Source: Streptomyces sp. HUAS CB01 | Lineage (GTDB): Bacteria; Actinomycetota; Actinomycetes; Streptomycetales; Streptomycetaceae | Length of the DNA: 64,000 bases | Assembly (NCBI RefSeq): GCF_030406905.1 | Contig: NZ_CP129137.1 | Span: 8,005,257-8,069,256 of the forward strand | Direction: 5' to 3' | Shown: one piece after another, positions 25,184 through 33,959 of the stretch | How positions within the stretch are numbered: the first letter of the stretch is position 1 | Layout: each line of letters begins with the position of its first letter | Translations under genes and position numbers: made by a program | The notes under the pieces: generated by a model | Told to the model about the DNA's origin: nothing | The model's database searches: none | Seen by the model: only the letters and a program-made list of their open reading frames with translations

Positions 25184-26413
25184 TCAGGCGGGCAGGACGA
25201 ACGGAGGATGGGCGCCGTTGAGGAAGTACTCCCCGACATCGCGGAGCCGGTGGGCGACGGGCTCGTACAGGGCGTGGGTTCGGGCATTGCGCCAGAACCG
25301 GTCGAAGCCCAGCCGCGTGGAGGTGGAGCGGGCGCCGATGATGTCGAGGGCGCGGGTGGTGGACTCCTGTGCTGCTCTGGCCGCGGCTGTTTCGGCCATG
25401 GCCACGAGGGCGGAGATGTCCGCGCATTCGTCGTAGGTGAGGTCTTCGCCGCGTTCAAGGCCGCCTCGCACGGCTTCCAGTGCTTGATCGGTGAGTGCGG
25501 ACACGGAGCGGGTGAGGACGGCGAGTTCTCCGTAGGCGGTCTGCACCTGCGGGTCGTGCGGGGTACCGGCCGGCCAGGCGGGGTGCCAGGGTGCGTGGCC
25601 CGTCCTGCTGTACTCACGGGCTTCCAAGAGCACGCCCTCGGCCACGCCGAGAAGGAGCTGGGCGGAGAAGAGACGCCCGACCGGGGATGCCAGGGCGGCC
25701 CGGGGCGACAGCAGGTCCTCGTCCGCGGACAGGGAGCCGAGCACGTCGTCGGCACCCACCGGTACGTCGTCGAACTCCACGCTGCCGCCAGCCGCGAGCC
25801 GCTGGCCGAAGGTGTCGGCATCGCCGTCGATCACCACACCGTGACGGGCGGGATCCACCACGACGGCGAGCGGTTCACCCGTGTCCTCCCGCACGGCGCG
25901 CACGGCGAGACGGTCGGCGATCAGGACCCCGGTGGTGTAGCTCTGCCGACCGTTGAGCACCAGTCCCTTGGAGGTCCTGGCCAGCATCAGAGGCGGCTCC
26001 TGACGCGCGAATCCGCCGCCCCAGCACCACTGTTCGGCTGCGGACCGCTCTTCTGTCTGCGCGGCGAGTGCGGGCCTGGCGAAGAACCGGGCGCTCCACG
26101 ACAGGAAGTAGTGACAGCCGAGCAGCTGACCGATCGCGCCGTCGGCCGCGGCGATCTCCCGGACGACGGCGTAGGCCGTGGGCCAGTCCGCGCCGCCTGA
26201 CTGGGACTCGGCCGGCGTCAGGAGCGTCAGCAGTCCCGCCTCGCGCAGCCGGGACACCTCGTCGATCGGGGCCTTGCCCGCCTGCTCCCTGGCCACCGCG
26301 TCCGTGGCCAAGTCGTCCGCCGCCTCGCGGGCCACGCGCAGCCAGTGCGCTTGGCCGGGCCCGGTCCGGTCGGACAGCGAGGCGGGGTGGGAGGGCGCGG
26401 AGGCAGGGCCCAT
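25184..26413 (-). CDS. SfnC/DszC-type acyl-CoA-dehydrogenase-like monooxygenase
   Basis: 409 residues from ATG 26413. Three-part acyl-CoA dehydrogenase fold: N-terminal helices (LREAGLLTLLTPAESQSGGA, AAADGAIGQLLGCHYF), a middle beta domain (LNGRQSYTTGVLIADRLAVR) and C-terminal helices (RALDIIGARSTSTRLGFDRF, WRNARTHALYEP). The WRNARTH end is typical of flavin-dependent DszC/SfnC monooxygenases rather than true dehydrogenases. It is transcribed with the wHTH regulator 13 nt upstream. It probably oxidises a sulfur compound using reduced flavin; substrate unknown. Confidence 0.8.
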   Translation of the reverse strand: MGPASAPSHPASLSDRTGPGQAHWLRVAREAADDLATDAVAREQAGKAPIDEVSRLREAGLLTLLTPAESQSGGADWPTAYAVVREIAAADGAIGQLLGCHYFLSWSARFFARPALAAQTEERSAAEQWCWGGGFARQEPPLMLARTSKGLVLNGRQSYTTGVLIADRLAVRAVREDTGEPLAVVVDPARHGVVIDGDADTFGQRLAAGGSVEFDDVPVGADDVLGSLSADEDLLSPRAALASPVGRLFSAQLLLGVAEGVLLEAREYSRTGHAPWHPAWPAGTPHDPQVQTAYGELAVLTRSVSALTDQALEAVRGGLERGEDLTYDECADISALVAMAETAAARAAQESTTRALDIIGARSTSTRLGFDRFWRNARTHALYEPVAHRLRDVGEYFLNGAHPPFVLPA

Positions 26414-26426
26414 GGAAGTGATCTCC

Positions 26427-26996
26427 TCAAAGTCGGTCGTAGAGCGCGGCGTTGGAGCTCTCCTGCTGGTCGGGCACGTACTTGTAGCCCACGCGCCGGA
26501 CGGTGACGATGCGGTGCCGGTGAGTTTCGCCCAGCTTGCGGCGCAGGCGGGCGATGTGGACATCCACGGTGCGGCCGTCGCCGATGTGGTCGTAGCCCCA
26601 GACGGCGGCCACCAGCCGATCACGCGTGTGCACGTGGTGGGGATGGTGAACGAGATGCGCCAGCAGCTCGAACTCCAGGTAGGTGAGGTCGAGTTCACGT
26701 CCGTCGACCGCGGCGACATGCCGCGCCGGATCGATGCGGACGACGTCGTCCGCCGTCCGCCGGACAGGGGCCGAGCCTGCGGCGGCGACCGGTCGGATCT
26801 CCGGCCGCGGCCTGTCCTTGGCGAAGAGCTCGGTGGGATCGGTGCCCTCGGGGACGAGCACGAGGTAGCCGACGAGCGGCGCGGAAGTGCGTCCCTGGGT
26901 GTCTCTGCGAGCGGAATCGCCCACCAGGCGAAGACGGGGCGTGCCGGAGAGGAGCGGATCGTGTGGGGTGGCCTGGGTCGGAAGTGCCGTGGTCAT
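26427..26996 (-). CDS. OmpR-type winged-helix regulator lacking a receiver domain
   Basis: 189 residues. The C-terminal 100 residues are a Trans_reg_C winged helix (LTYLEFELLAHLVHHPHHVH, TRDRLVAAVWGYDHIGDGRT, VDVHIARLRRKLGE, VRRVGYKYVP). The N-terminal part (LRLVGDSARRDTQGRTSAPL, VGYLVLVPEGTDP) is not a phosphoacceptor receiver domain, so it cannot respond to a kinase in the usual way. It follows leader L3 and precedes an organosulfur monooxygenase, which suggests a local regulator of sulfur genes. Confidence 0.8.
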   Translation of the reverse strand: MTTALPTQATPHDPLLSGTPRLRLVGDSARRDTQGRTSAPLVGYLVLVPEGTDPTELFAKDRPRPEIRPVAAAGSAPVRRTADDVVRIDPARHVAAVDGRELDLTYLEFELLAHLVHHPHHVHTRDRLVAAVWGYDHIGDGRTVDVHIARLRRKLGETHRHRIVTVRRVGYKYVPDQQESSNAALYDRL

Positions 26997-27108
26997 GGCG
27001 GTTGTCCCTCAGGAGTGTGTCGGGCCATCAGGCGCAGTGGGTGAATTCGCCGGATCGCCTGGGAAGGGGGAAGCGGAGCGGCACGGGCGAAGGTGCGAGC
27101 CGTGTGCC

Positions 27109-27201
27109 TTACGAGCGGCAGCAGGCGGCACTGACGACGTGACCAAAGTCGACATGCCGACGACGAACGAGTCGTTGCTGCTTACGGGACATGTTCATCA
27201 T
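27109..27201 (-). CDS. Sulfur-type leader peptide L3
   Basis: A 30-residue peptide from ATG 27201 (ATG 27198 also possible) to TAA 27109, with GGGGG upstream. It reads SRKQQRLVRRRHVDFGHVVS, then AACCRS. It matches the shared core (R-R-H-V-D-F ... S-A-A-C) and has two consecutive Cys codons (TGC TGC), suited to sensing Cys-tRNA. It ends 112 nt before the wHTH regulator; a dyad operator lies 35 nt upstream. Confidence 0.75.
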   Translation of the reverse strand: MMNMSRKQQRLVRRRHVDFGHVVSAACCRS

Positions 27202-27232
27202 CCTGTGCACCCCCGACGGACGCAGTCAAGGC

Positions 27233-27264
27233 TTCCCTAGTAATCCAATAGGAAAAGTAGGGAA
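27233..27264 (-). promoter_or_regulatory. Sulfur-regulon operator B (CCTA-N9-TAGG)
   Basis: TTCCCTA (27233-27239) and TAGGGAA (27258-27264) form a 7-bp inverted repeat with the same 18-nt spacer as operator A. The inner dyad is CCTA (27236-27239), nine bases, TAGGA. It lies between the 3' end of the LysR gene and leader L3. Confidence 0.6.
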
Positions 27265-27268
27265 GGTC

Positions 27269-28107
27269 TCACACTCTGAGAGGTCGGCCGTCCACCGGAG
27301 ACGTAGCCGTCTCAGCCTCGGTGGCGCTCAGGGCAAGCAGGAGCGCGCGGGCGACCGCGTCGTTCTGGCGGAACGCCGGCGCGTTGGTGCGGGGGCGGGC
27401 GAATGCGGCGACGGCCCGGCTGTTGGTGGGGGCGCCAAGGGCGATGCGGCGGGGGTGGGGCTGTCGAGGGACGGGGCGAGGACGTGGCCGTCCGTGGGGG
27501 AGACGGCGAGCAGGCCGGAACGGTGTGTGTGGGTGGGGTCGGCAATGACCTCCTCGGCGAGTGCGCCTTCCCGGTACAGGCCTCGCAGGAGTGGGTCCTC
27601 GGTGTGGGCCAGGGAGGGGCCCGGCAGGTACGCCTCGATCAGGGCCGTGGCGTGGGTGGTGTGGGCGGACACGGTGGGGCTGGTCGCGGTGAAGGTGCCG
27701 CTCGTCTCGTCGGTGGCGATGCGGATACCCGCCCCCGGGAAGTGGACGATGCCGGCCCGGGACAGCGCGAGGAGTTGGCGCAGGCGGAAGCCGGGCGGAC
27801 CGGAGGCGAGGAAGCTGAAGAAGCCGTGCCACCAGCCGTCGAGGTCGTCGGCGACCGAGCGGGCGGTGAGCCGGCCGGAGGCGACGAGGCGGGGCAGTTG
27901 GCCGTAGACGGAGAGCAGTTCCCGGCCCTCGTCGCTGATCTTCGCCCCGGAACGCTTCCGCTCCAGCAGGTCCACGCCGAGTTCGCGCTCCAGGTTGCGT
28001 ACGGTCTCGCTGAGCGCGGGCTGGGACAGGTGCGTTTCTTCTGCGGCGCGCCGCAGCAACCCCGACCGCGTGACGGCAGCGATGTATTCGAGCTGTTCGA
28101 TACGCAC
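27269..28107 (-). pseudogene. LysR-family regulator with C-terminal frameshift
   Basis: From GTG 28107 the frame encodes a LysR helix-turn-helix (RIEQLEYIAAVTRSGLLRRA, HLSQPALSETVRNLERELGV) and an effector domain to about residue 220. At about 27449-27461, in runs of G on the plus strand, the sense passes to the neighbouring frame. There it continues RRIALGAPTNSRAVAAFARP and AFRQNDAVARALLLALSA to a stop at 27269, giving a normal LysR length near 280. This may be a real frameshift or a homopolymer sequencing error. It is divergent from the sfnG operon and so probably regulated it. A CysB/Cbl-like sulfur role is suggested by position only. Confidence 0.75.
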
Positions 28108-28245
28108 GGCTAGGAGACTGCCGCTCACCGCGCGCCGCGTTCAAGGGAATCCCTGTCACAGCCTCGTGAATACCGACTCTCAGCATGTGAAATGACATCC
28201 GGGCATTCTTGACCGGCCGGCCCCCCCGCTGCTTTGATCGAAGGC

Positions 28246-28326
28246 ATGAAGCGACAGGACCTCACGCGGCGACGCCACGTCGACCTCGCGCGTGTCTCCA
28301 GCTCCTGCTGTCGCTGTCGGGTCTGA
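28246..28326 (+). CDS. Sulfur-type leader peptide L4
   Basis: 26 residues from ATG 28246: KRQDLTRRRHVDLARVSSSC, then CRCRV and TGA. It keeps R-R-R-H-V-D-L-x-R-V-x-S and has three Cys codons within four positions (TGC TGT CGC TGT), the most Cys-dense of the five. It ends 188 nt before the sfnG-like ATG. The spacer should hold any alternative RNA hairpins; I did not resolve a clear terminator by eye. Confidence 0.78.
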   Translation: MKRQDLTRRRHVDLARVSSSCCRCRV

Positions 28327-28514
28327 GCGCACCCGAGGTAAACCCTCGAACCTGCGCCGGTACCCCCTTCCCGGATTCCACTGCCGGTCTTTTTCGTGGT
28401 GATTTCTGCCGTCCCGGGAACGTCGTCGCCGCACGCCTGAATCCCGATCACTGAACACGTTTCCCTGTCACCGCACGCGCCTTATCGCATGCGCATTCCC
28501 GCCAGGAGTTCCCC

Positions 28515-29642
28515 ATGCCCGTACCGCCCGGACCCGACCCCGTCCGCTTCGCCTACTGGGTGCCCAACGTCAGCGGCGGCCTGGTCACCAGCACCATCGA
28601 GCAGCGCACCGACTGGAGCTACGACTACAACCGCGAACTGGCCGTGCTGGCCGAGAACAACGGCTTCGACTACGCCCTCAGCCAGGTCCGCTACATGGCC
28701 AGCTACGGCGCCGAGTACCAGCACGAGTCGACCAGCTTCAGCCTCGCCCTGCTGCTCGCCACCGAGCGGCTGAAGGTCATCGCCGCCGTCCACCCCGGCC
28801 TGTGGCACCCGGGCGTCCTCGCCAAGCTCGGCGCCACCGCGGACCACCTGTCGAACGGCCGCTTCGCCGTCAACGTCGTCAGCGCCTGGTTCAAGGGCGA
28901 GTTCACGGCCCTCGGCGAGCCCTGGCTGGAGCACGACGAGCGCTACCGCCGCGCGGAGGAGTTCATCACCGCCCTGCGCCAGATCTGGACCGAGGATCAC
29001 ACCGAACTCGCCGGTGACTTCTACCGGTTGCGCGACTTCTCCCTCAAGCCCAAGCCGCTGAACACCCCCGAGCGTCCGCACCCGGAGATCTTCCAGGGCG
29101 GCAACTCCACCGCCGCCCGAACCATGGCGGGCCGCGTCTCCGACTGGTACTTCAGCAACGGCAAGGACTTCGACGGCGTCACCGAGCAGATCGAAGACGT
29201 CCGCGCCGCCGCCGCCCAAGCGGGTCGCACAGCACCGAAGTTCGGACTCAACGGCTTCCTCATCGCCCGCGACACCGAGACCGAGGCCCGCGACACGCTC
29301 CGCGAGATCGTCGCCAAGGCCGACACCCCGGCCGTCCACGGCTTCCGCGACGCCGTCCAGCAGGCCGGGCAGTCCACCGCCGACGGCAAGGGCATGTGGC
29401 AGGACTCCGGCTTCGAAGACCTCGTCCAGTACAACGACGGCTTCCGTACGGGCCTGATCGGCACGCCCGAGCAGATCGCCGAGCGGATCGTCGCCTACAA
29501 GCGGCTCGGCGTCGACCTCTTCCTCCTCGGCTTCCTGCACTACCACGAGGAGGTCGAGTACTTCGGCAAGCGGGTGCTGCCCCTCGTACGCGAACTGGAG
29601 GCCCGGCAGTTCGAGCCGGAGCCCGTCACCGCCCGTGCCTGA
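28515..29642 (+). CDS. sfnG: Dimethylsulfone monooxygenase SfnG-like (FMNH2-dependent)
   Basis: 375 residues with CAGGAGTT upstream. The N-terminus VRFAYWVPNVSGGLVTSTIE and QRTDWSYDYNRELAVLAENN is characteristic of SfnG, as are RYMASYGAEYQHESTSFSLA, VHPGLWHPGVLAKLGATADH and VNVVSAWFKGEF. SfnG converts dimethylsulfone to methanesulfinate using FMNH2, the step before alkanesulfonate desulfonation. It heads a plus-strand operon with SfnC-like, FMN reductase, DszC-like and SsuD genes, a coherent route from sulfone to sulfite. Confidence 0.88.
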   Translation: MPVPPGPDPVRFAYWVPNVSGGLVTSTIEQRTDWSYDYNRELAVLAENNGFDYALSQVRYMASYGAEYQHESTSFSLALLLATERLKVIAAVHPGLWHPGVLAKLGATADHLSNGRFAVNVVSAWFKGEFTALGEPWLEHDERYRRAEEFITALRQIWTEDHTELAGDFYRLRDFSLKPKPLNTPERPHPEIFQGGNSTAARTMAGRVSDWYFSNGKDFDGVTEQIEDVRAAAAQAGRTAPKFGLNGFLIARDTETEARDTLREIVAKADTPAVHGFRDAVQQAGQSTADGKGMWQDSGFEDLVQYNDGFRTGLIGTPEQIAERIVAYKRLGVDLFLLGFLHYHEEVEYFGKRVLPLVRELEARQFEPEPVTARA

Positions 29643-29691
29643 GCGCACGCCCCGAACCCTCCCCCCCACCCGAGACCGAAAGGGTCCCACC

Positions 29692-30909
29692 ATGAGCACC
29701 GCCGCACCGGCCGACTGGAAGACCGCCCCCGACCCGACCGACGCCGCCGGCTGGATCGCCCGCGCCGCCGAGGCCGCAGCCGTCCTCGCCTCCGACGCCG
29801 CCGCCCGGGACAAGGCCGCCGCCACCCCGTACGCGGAGGTCCGGCTGCTGAAGGAGTCCGGCCTGGTCACCCTCCTCGGCCCCGTCGAGCACGGCGGCGC
29901 GGGCCAGGACTGGCCCACCGCCTACCGCGTCGTCCGCGAGGTCGCCAAGGCGGACGGCTCCATCGGCCAGCTGCTCGGCTACCACTACCTGTGGAACTGG
30001 GCCGCCCGGCTGGTCGGCACCCGCGAACAGTGGGAGCACGTCGAGGCCGAGGCCGCCCGCAACCAGTGGTTCTTCGGCGGCGCGGTCAACCCGCGCGACG
30101 AGGACGTGGTGGTGAAGGACGAGGGCGACACGCTCACCTTCACCGGTCGCAAGTCCTTCTCCACCGGCAGCAAGGTCTCCGACGTCACCGTGCTGGAAGG
30201 CGTCCTGGACGGCACCGACGACCACGTCTTCGCCATCGTCCCGTCCGACAGCGAGGGCCTGACCTTCCACGACGACTGGGACAACATCGGCCAGCGCCTC
30301 ACCGAGAGCGGCGGCGTCACCCTCGACGCCGTACGCGTCCCCTGGTCGGCCGCGGCGGGTTAGGTGGACAAGCGGTTCCGGCCGCGCCTCTACAACACCC
30401 TCAACGTGCCGACCATCCAGCTCGTCTTCGTCAGCTTCTACCTCGGCATCGCCGCCGGAGCGCTGGAGACCGCCGCCACCTACACCCGTACCAAGTCACG
30501 GCCCTGGCTGCACGGCGGCCATGAGCACGCCGTCGACGAGCCGTACGTCATCGACATCTACGGCGACCTCACCGCCCAGCTGTGGGCCGTCGAGGCTCTG
30601 GCCGACGCCGTGGCCGCCGAGGGTCAGAAGCTGCACGACGACCCGGACGCGGTCACCGAACAGGCCCGGGGCGAGTTCGAGGTCCGGGTGGCCGCGGTGA
30701 AGGCCCGCGCCACCGAAGTGGCCCTGGACATCACCAACCGCATCTTCGAGGTGACCGGGGCGCGTGCCACCGCCTCCGCGGAAGGCCTCGACCGCTTCTG
30801 GCGCAACATCCGCACCCACACGCTCCACGACCCCGTCGCCTACAAGCGCCGCGAGGTCGGCCGCCATGTCCTCACCGGCGAACTGCCGCAGCCCACGTGG
30901 TACTCCTGA
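29692..30909 (+). pseudogene. SfnC-like acyl-CoA-dehydrogenase-type enzyme broken by one TAG
   Basis: ATG 29692 starts a SfnC/DszC-type protein (YAEVRLLKESGLVTLLGPVE, SIGQLLGYHYLWNWAAR, FTGRKSFSTGSKVSDVTV). After WSAAAG an in-frame TAG at 30361-30363 interrupts it. The same frame continues with VDKRFRPRLYNTLNVPTIQL through IFEVTGARATASAEGLDRFW and RNIRTHTLHDPVAYKRREVG to TGA 30909. Total 404 residues, a normal family length. Relatives usually have Tyr at that position, so TAC to TAG is the simplest cause. The downstream half could reinitiate at GTG 30364, but alone it lacks the N-terminal flavin contacts. Confidence 0.85.
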
Positions 30910-30920
30910 AAGGTCCTCGC

Positions 30921-31478
30921 ATGGCCACCATCCTCTCCGTCTCCGGCAGTCCCTCCGCCACCTCCCGCACCGCCCGGCTGCTGCGCCATCTGGACGACCG
31001 GCTCGCGGCCCAGGGCCACGAGGTGATCCCGTTCGACGTCCGCACGCTGCCGGCCGAGGCCCTGCTGCACGCCGACTTCGGGCACCCCGCGATCGTCGAG
31101 GCCACCGCCCTGGTCGAGCGCGCGGACGGCATCGTCATCGGGACCCCCGTCTACAAGGCCGCCTACTCCGGGCTGCTGAAGTCGCTGCTCGACCTCCTCC
31201 CGCAGTACGCCCTGGCGGGCAAGACCGTGCTGCCCCTGGCCACGGGCGGCTCCACCGCCCACGTCCTGGCCATCGACTACGCCCTGCGTCCGGTCCTCGC
31301 CTCCATGGGACCCGCGCACATCACGCCGGGCTGGTTCACGCTCGACAAGGACATCACGGTCGGCGACGACGGCTCGCTGATCGTCGCGCCCGCCTCGGCC
31401 GAGGCGCTGGCCCAGGTCACGGACCAGTTCTCGCTCGCGCTGGACGGCCGGACGACGCTGCTGGCGGCCACCGGATGA
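30921..31478 (+). CDS. ssuE: NADPH-dependent FMN reductase, SsuE/MsuE type
   Basis: 185 residues of flavodoxin-like fold. SVSGSPSATSRTARLL is the FMN-phosphate loop, IGTPVYKAAYSGLLKSLLDL the conserved Y-x-x-x-Y-S-G region, and PLATGGSTAHVLAIDYALRP the downstream family motif. It supplies FMNH2 to the monooxygenases of the operon. It lies 11 nt after the broken SfnC-like gene and overlaps the next gene by ATGA. Confidence 0.88.
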   Translation: MATILSVSGSPSATSRTARLLRHLDDRLAAQGHEVIPFDVRTLPAEALLHADFGHPAIVEATALVERADGIVIGTPVYKAAYSGLLKSLLDLLPQYALAGKTVLPLATGGSTAHVLAIDYALRPVLASMGPAHITPGWFTLDKDITVGDDGSLIVAPASAEALAQVTDQFSLALDGRTTLLAATG

Positions 31479-32671
31479 GCGCCCCGGCCCTGATCGGCGG
31501 CGACGGCGAGGCTCTCGCCGCCGCCGCCGAGCTGGCCGCGGAATTCCGCAAGGGAGCCGCGGAGCGGGACGCGGTCCGCCGACTGCCGTACGCGGAGCTG
31601 GAGCGGTTGTCCGCCTCCGGGCTGCTCGCCGTGACGGTGCCCGCGGAGTTCGGCGGCGCGGACGTCCGTACGGAGACACTCGCCGAGATGTTCCGGCTGC
31701 TGGCCTCGGCCGACGCGAGCCTCGCCCAGATCCCGCAGAGCCACTTCGTGTACGTGGGCGTGCTGCGCCGGCAGGGGACGCAGGAACAACAGGAGTTTTT
31801 CTTCGGCGAGGTGCTGCGCGGGAAGCGGTTCGGCAACGCTCAGTCCGAGGCGGGTACCAGCCATGTACAGGACATCCGGACGCGGCTCGCGCGGGGCCCC
31901 GACGGGTCGTACGTCCTCGACGGCGTCAAGCACTACTCCACCGGCGCCCTGTTCGCCGACTGGATCCCCGTCCTCGCCCGCGCCGACGACGACAACCTGC
32001 ACGTGGCGTACGTACCGAGCGACGCGCCCGGCCTCACGGTCGTGGACGACTGGGACGGCATGGGGCAGCGCACCACCGCCAGCGGAACCGTCCGCCTGGA
32101 GTCGGTGCCCGTGCCCGCCGACCGGGTCGTGCCGCACCACCTCACCTTCCAGGGGCCCCAGCTCCACGGCGCCGTCGCCCAGTTGCTGCACGCCGCCGTC
32201 GACGCCGGGATCGCCCACGGCGCGCTGGCCGAGGCAGTGGACTTTGTCCGCACCAAGAGCCGCCCCTGGTTCGAGAGCGTCGCCGAAGGACACGAGAGCG
32301 CCACCGAGGACCCCCTGCTGATCCAGCGCTTCGGCGAACTGGCGATCCGGGTACGGGCCGCCGACGCGCTGCTCTCCACCGCGGCGCGGTCCGTGGACGC
32401 CGCCCGCGCCGACCTGACCGACGACTCGGCCGCCGCGGCCTCGATCGCGGTGGCCGCGGCCAAGGTGACCGCCGCCGAGGCCGCCGTGGAAATCGGCAGC
32501 GCCCTCTTCGAGGTCTCCGGCACCCGCTCCGCGCTCGACTCCCTGGGCCTGCACCGCCACTGGCGCGACGCCCGCACCCACACCCTGCACGACCCGGCCC
32601 GCTGGAAGGTCCAGCACATCGGCCGCTACGTCCTGAACGGCACCCAGCCGCCGCGCCACGGTCTGCTGTAA
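31475..32671 (+). CDS. SfnC/DszC-type flavin monooxygenase
   Basis: 398 residues with acyl-CoA dehydrogenase architecture: YAELERLSASGLLAVTVPAE and ADASLAQIPQSHFVYVGVLR (N domain), LDGVKHYSTGALFADWIPVL (beta domain), LFEVSGTRSALDSLGLHRHW and RDARTHTLHDPARWK (C domain). The R-D-A-R-T-H-T-L end matches DszC/SfnC oxygenases. It is intact, unlike its neighbour at 29.7 kb, and may partly replace it. It receives FMNH2 from the coupled reductase. Confidence 0.83.
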   Translation: MSAPALIGGDGEALAAAAELAAEFRKGAAERDAVRRLPYAELERLSASGLLAVTVPAEFGGADVRTETLAEMFRLLASADASLAQIPQSHFVYVGVLRRQGTQEQQEFFFGEVLRGKRFGNAQSEAGTSHVQDIRTRLARGPDGSYVLDGVKHYSTGALFADWIPVLARADDDNLHVAYVPSDAPGLTVVDDWDGMGQRTTASGTVRLESVPVPADRVVPHHLTFQGPQLHGAVAQLLHAAVDAGIAHGALAEAVDFVRTKSRPWFESVAEGHESATEDPLLIQRFGELAIRVRAADALLSTAARSVDAARADLTDDSAAAASIAVAAAKVTAAEAAVEIGSALFEVSGTRSALDSLGLHRHWRDARTHTLHDPARWKVQHIGRYVLNGTQPPRHGLL

Positions 32672-32697
32672 CGGACGATCCCGATCGGAGAGCCCGC

Positions 32698-33858
32698 ATG
32701 TCCCTCACCTTTCACTGGTTCCTGCCCACCAACGGCGACAGCCGCCACGTCGTCGGCGGCGGCCACGGCACGCCCGCCACGGAGTCCGGGCGCGACCGGC
32801 CCCCGACGGTCGCCTACCTGAGCCAGATCGCCCGCGCCGCCGAGGACCTGGGTTTCACCGGCGCGCTCACCCCCACCGGAGCCTGGTGCGAGGACGCATG
32901 GCTGACCACCGCCATGGTCAGCCAGAACACCGAGCACCTGAAGTTCCTGGTGGCCTTCCGGCCCGGCTTCGTCTCCCCGACACTCGCCGCGCAGATGGCG
33001 TCCACCTTCCAGCGGCAGACCGGGGGACGGCTGCTGCTCAATGTCGTCACGGGCGGGGAGAGCCAGGAGCAGCGTGGCTACGGCGACTTCCTCGACAAGG
33101 ACGCCCGGTACCGCCGTACCGGTGAGTTTCTCCAGGTCGTACGGGAGTTGTGGCAGGGCAGGACCGTCGACCTGGTCGGCGAGCACCTCCAGGTCGAGGG
33201 CGCCGGGCTGGCCCGGGTGCCCGACCCGGTTCCGGAGGTGTACTTCGGTGGCTCCTCGCCGATCGCCGGTGAGATCGCCGCCCGGCACGCCGACGTCTAC
33301 CTCACCTGGGGCGAGCCGCCCGCCCAGGTCGCCGGGAAGATCGCGTGGATCCGGGCGCTGGCCGAGAAGGAGGGCCGGAGCATCCGCTGCGGTATCCGGC
33401 TGCACGTCATCACCCGCGACACCGCCGAGCAGGCCTGGGCCGAGGCGAACCGGCTGCTGGACGGCTTCGACCCGGAGACTGTGAAATCGGTGCAGGCCGG
33501 GCTCGCCCGCAGCGAGTCCGAGGGCCAGCGTCGCATGCTCGCCTTGCACGGCGGCGGCAGTCGCGAGCGCCTCGAGATCCACCCCAACTTGTGGGCCGGC
33601 ATCGGCCTGGTGCGCGGCGGCGCAGGCACCGCCCTGGTCGGCAGCCACGACGAGGTCGCCGAGCGGATCAAGGAGTACCACACCGTGGGGATCGAGGAGT
33701 TCATCTTCTCCGGCTACCCGCACCTGGAGGAGGCGTACTGGTTCGGCGAGGGCGTCCTGCCGAGGCTCCAGGCCCAAGGCCTGTGGCAGCACCCCTTCGG
33801 CAAGCAGGCCGCCCCCTCGGCGCAGATCCCCTTCGCGGGCGCCGCAAGCCCACGCTGA
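32698..33858 (+). CDS. ssuD: Alkanesulfonate monooxygenase, FMNH2-dependent
   Basis: 386 residues, GGAGAGC upstream. It begins LTFHWFLPTNGDSRHVVGGG, the SsuD start, and has YLSQIARAAEDLGFTGALTP, VAFRPGFVSPTLAAQMASTF, NVVTGGESQEQRGYGDFLDK and YFGGSSPIAGEIAARHADVY. SsuD oxidises C1-C14 alkanesulfonates to aldehyde and sulfite using FMNH2. Last gene of the plus-strand operon, it meets the AprA/HEAT gene tail to tail with 101 nt between. Confidence 0.9.
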   Translation: MSLTFHWFLPTNGDSRHVVGGGHGTPATESGRDRPPTVAYLSQIARAAEDLGFTGALTPTGAWCEDAWLTTAMVSQNTEHLKFLVAFRPGFVSPTLAAQMASTFQRQTGGRLLLNVVTGGESQEQRGYGDFLDKDARYRRTGEFLQVVRELWQGRTVDLVGEHLQVEGAGLARVPDPVPEVYFGGSSPIAGEIAARHADVYLTWGEPPAQVAGKIAWIRALAEKEGRSIRCGIRLHVITRDTAEQAWAEANRLLDGFDPETVKSVQAGLARSESEGQRRMLALHGGGSRERLEIHPNLWAGIGLVRGGAGTALVGSHDEVAERIKEYHTVGIEEFIFSGYPHLEEAYWFGEGVLPRLQAQGLWQHPFGKQAAPSAQIPFAGAASPR

Positions 33859-33959
33859 ACCACGTGAACGTCGACGACGCCGAGGCGGTCCCCGCAGGCA
33901 CCCGCCCCGGCGTCGTCGGCCAGCGCACGGACGCATTCCCGGCGTGTTTTCCCGTGCCG

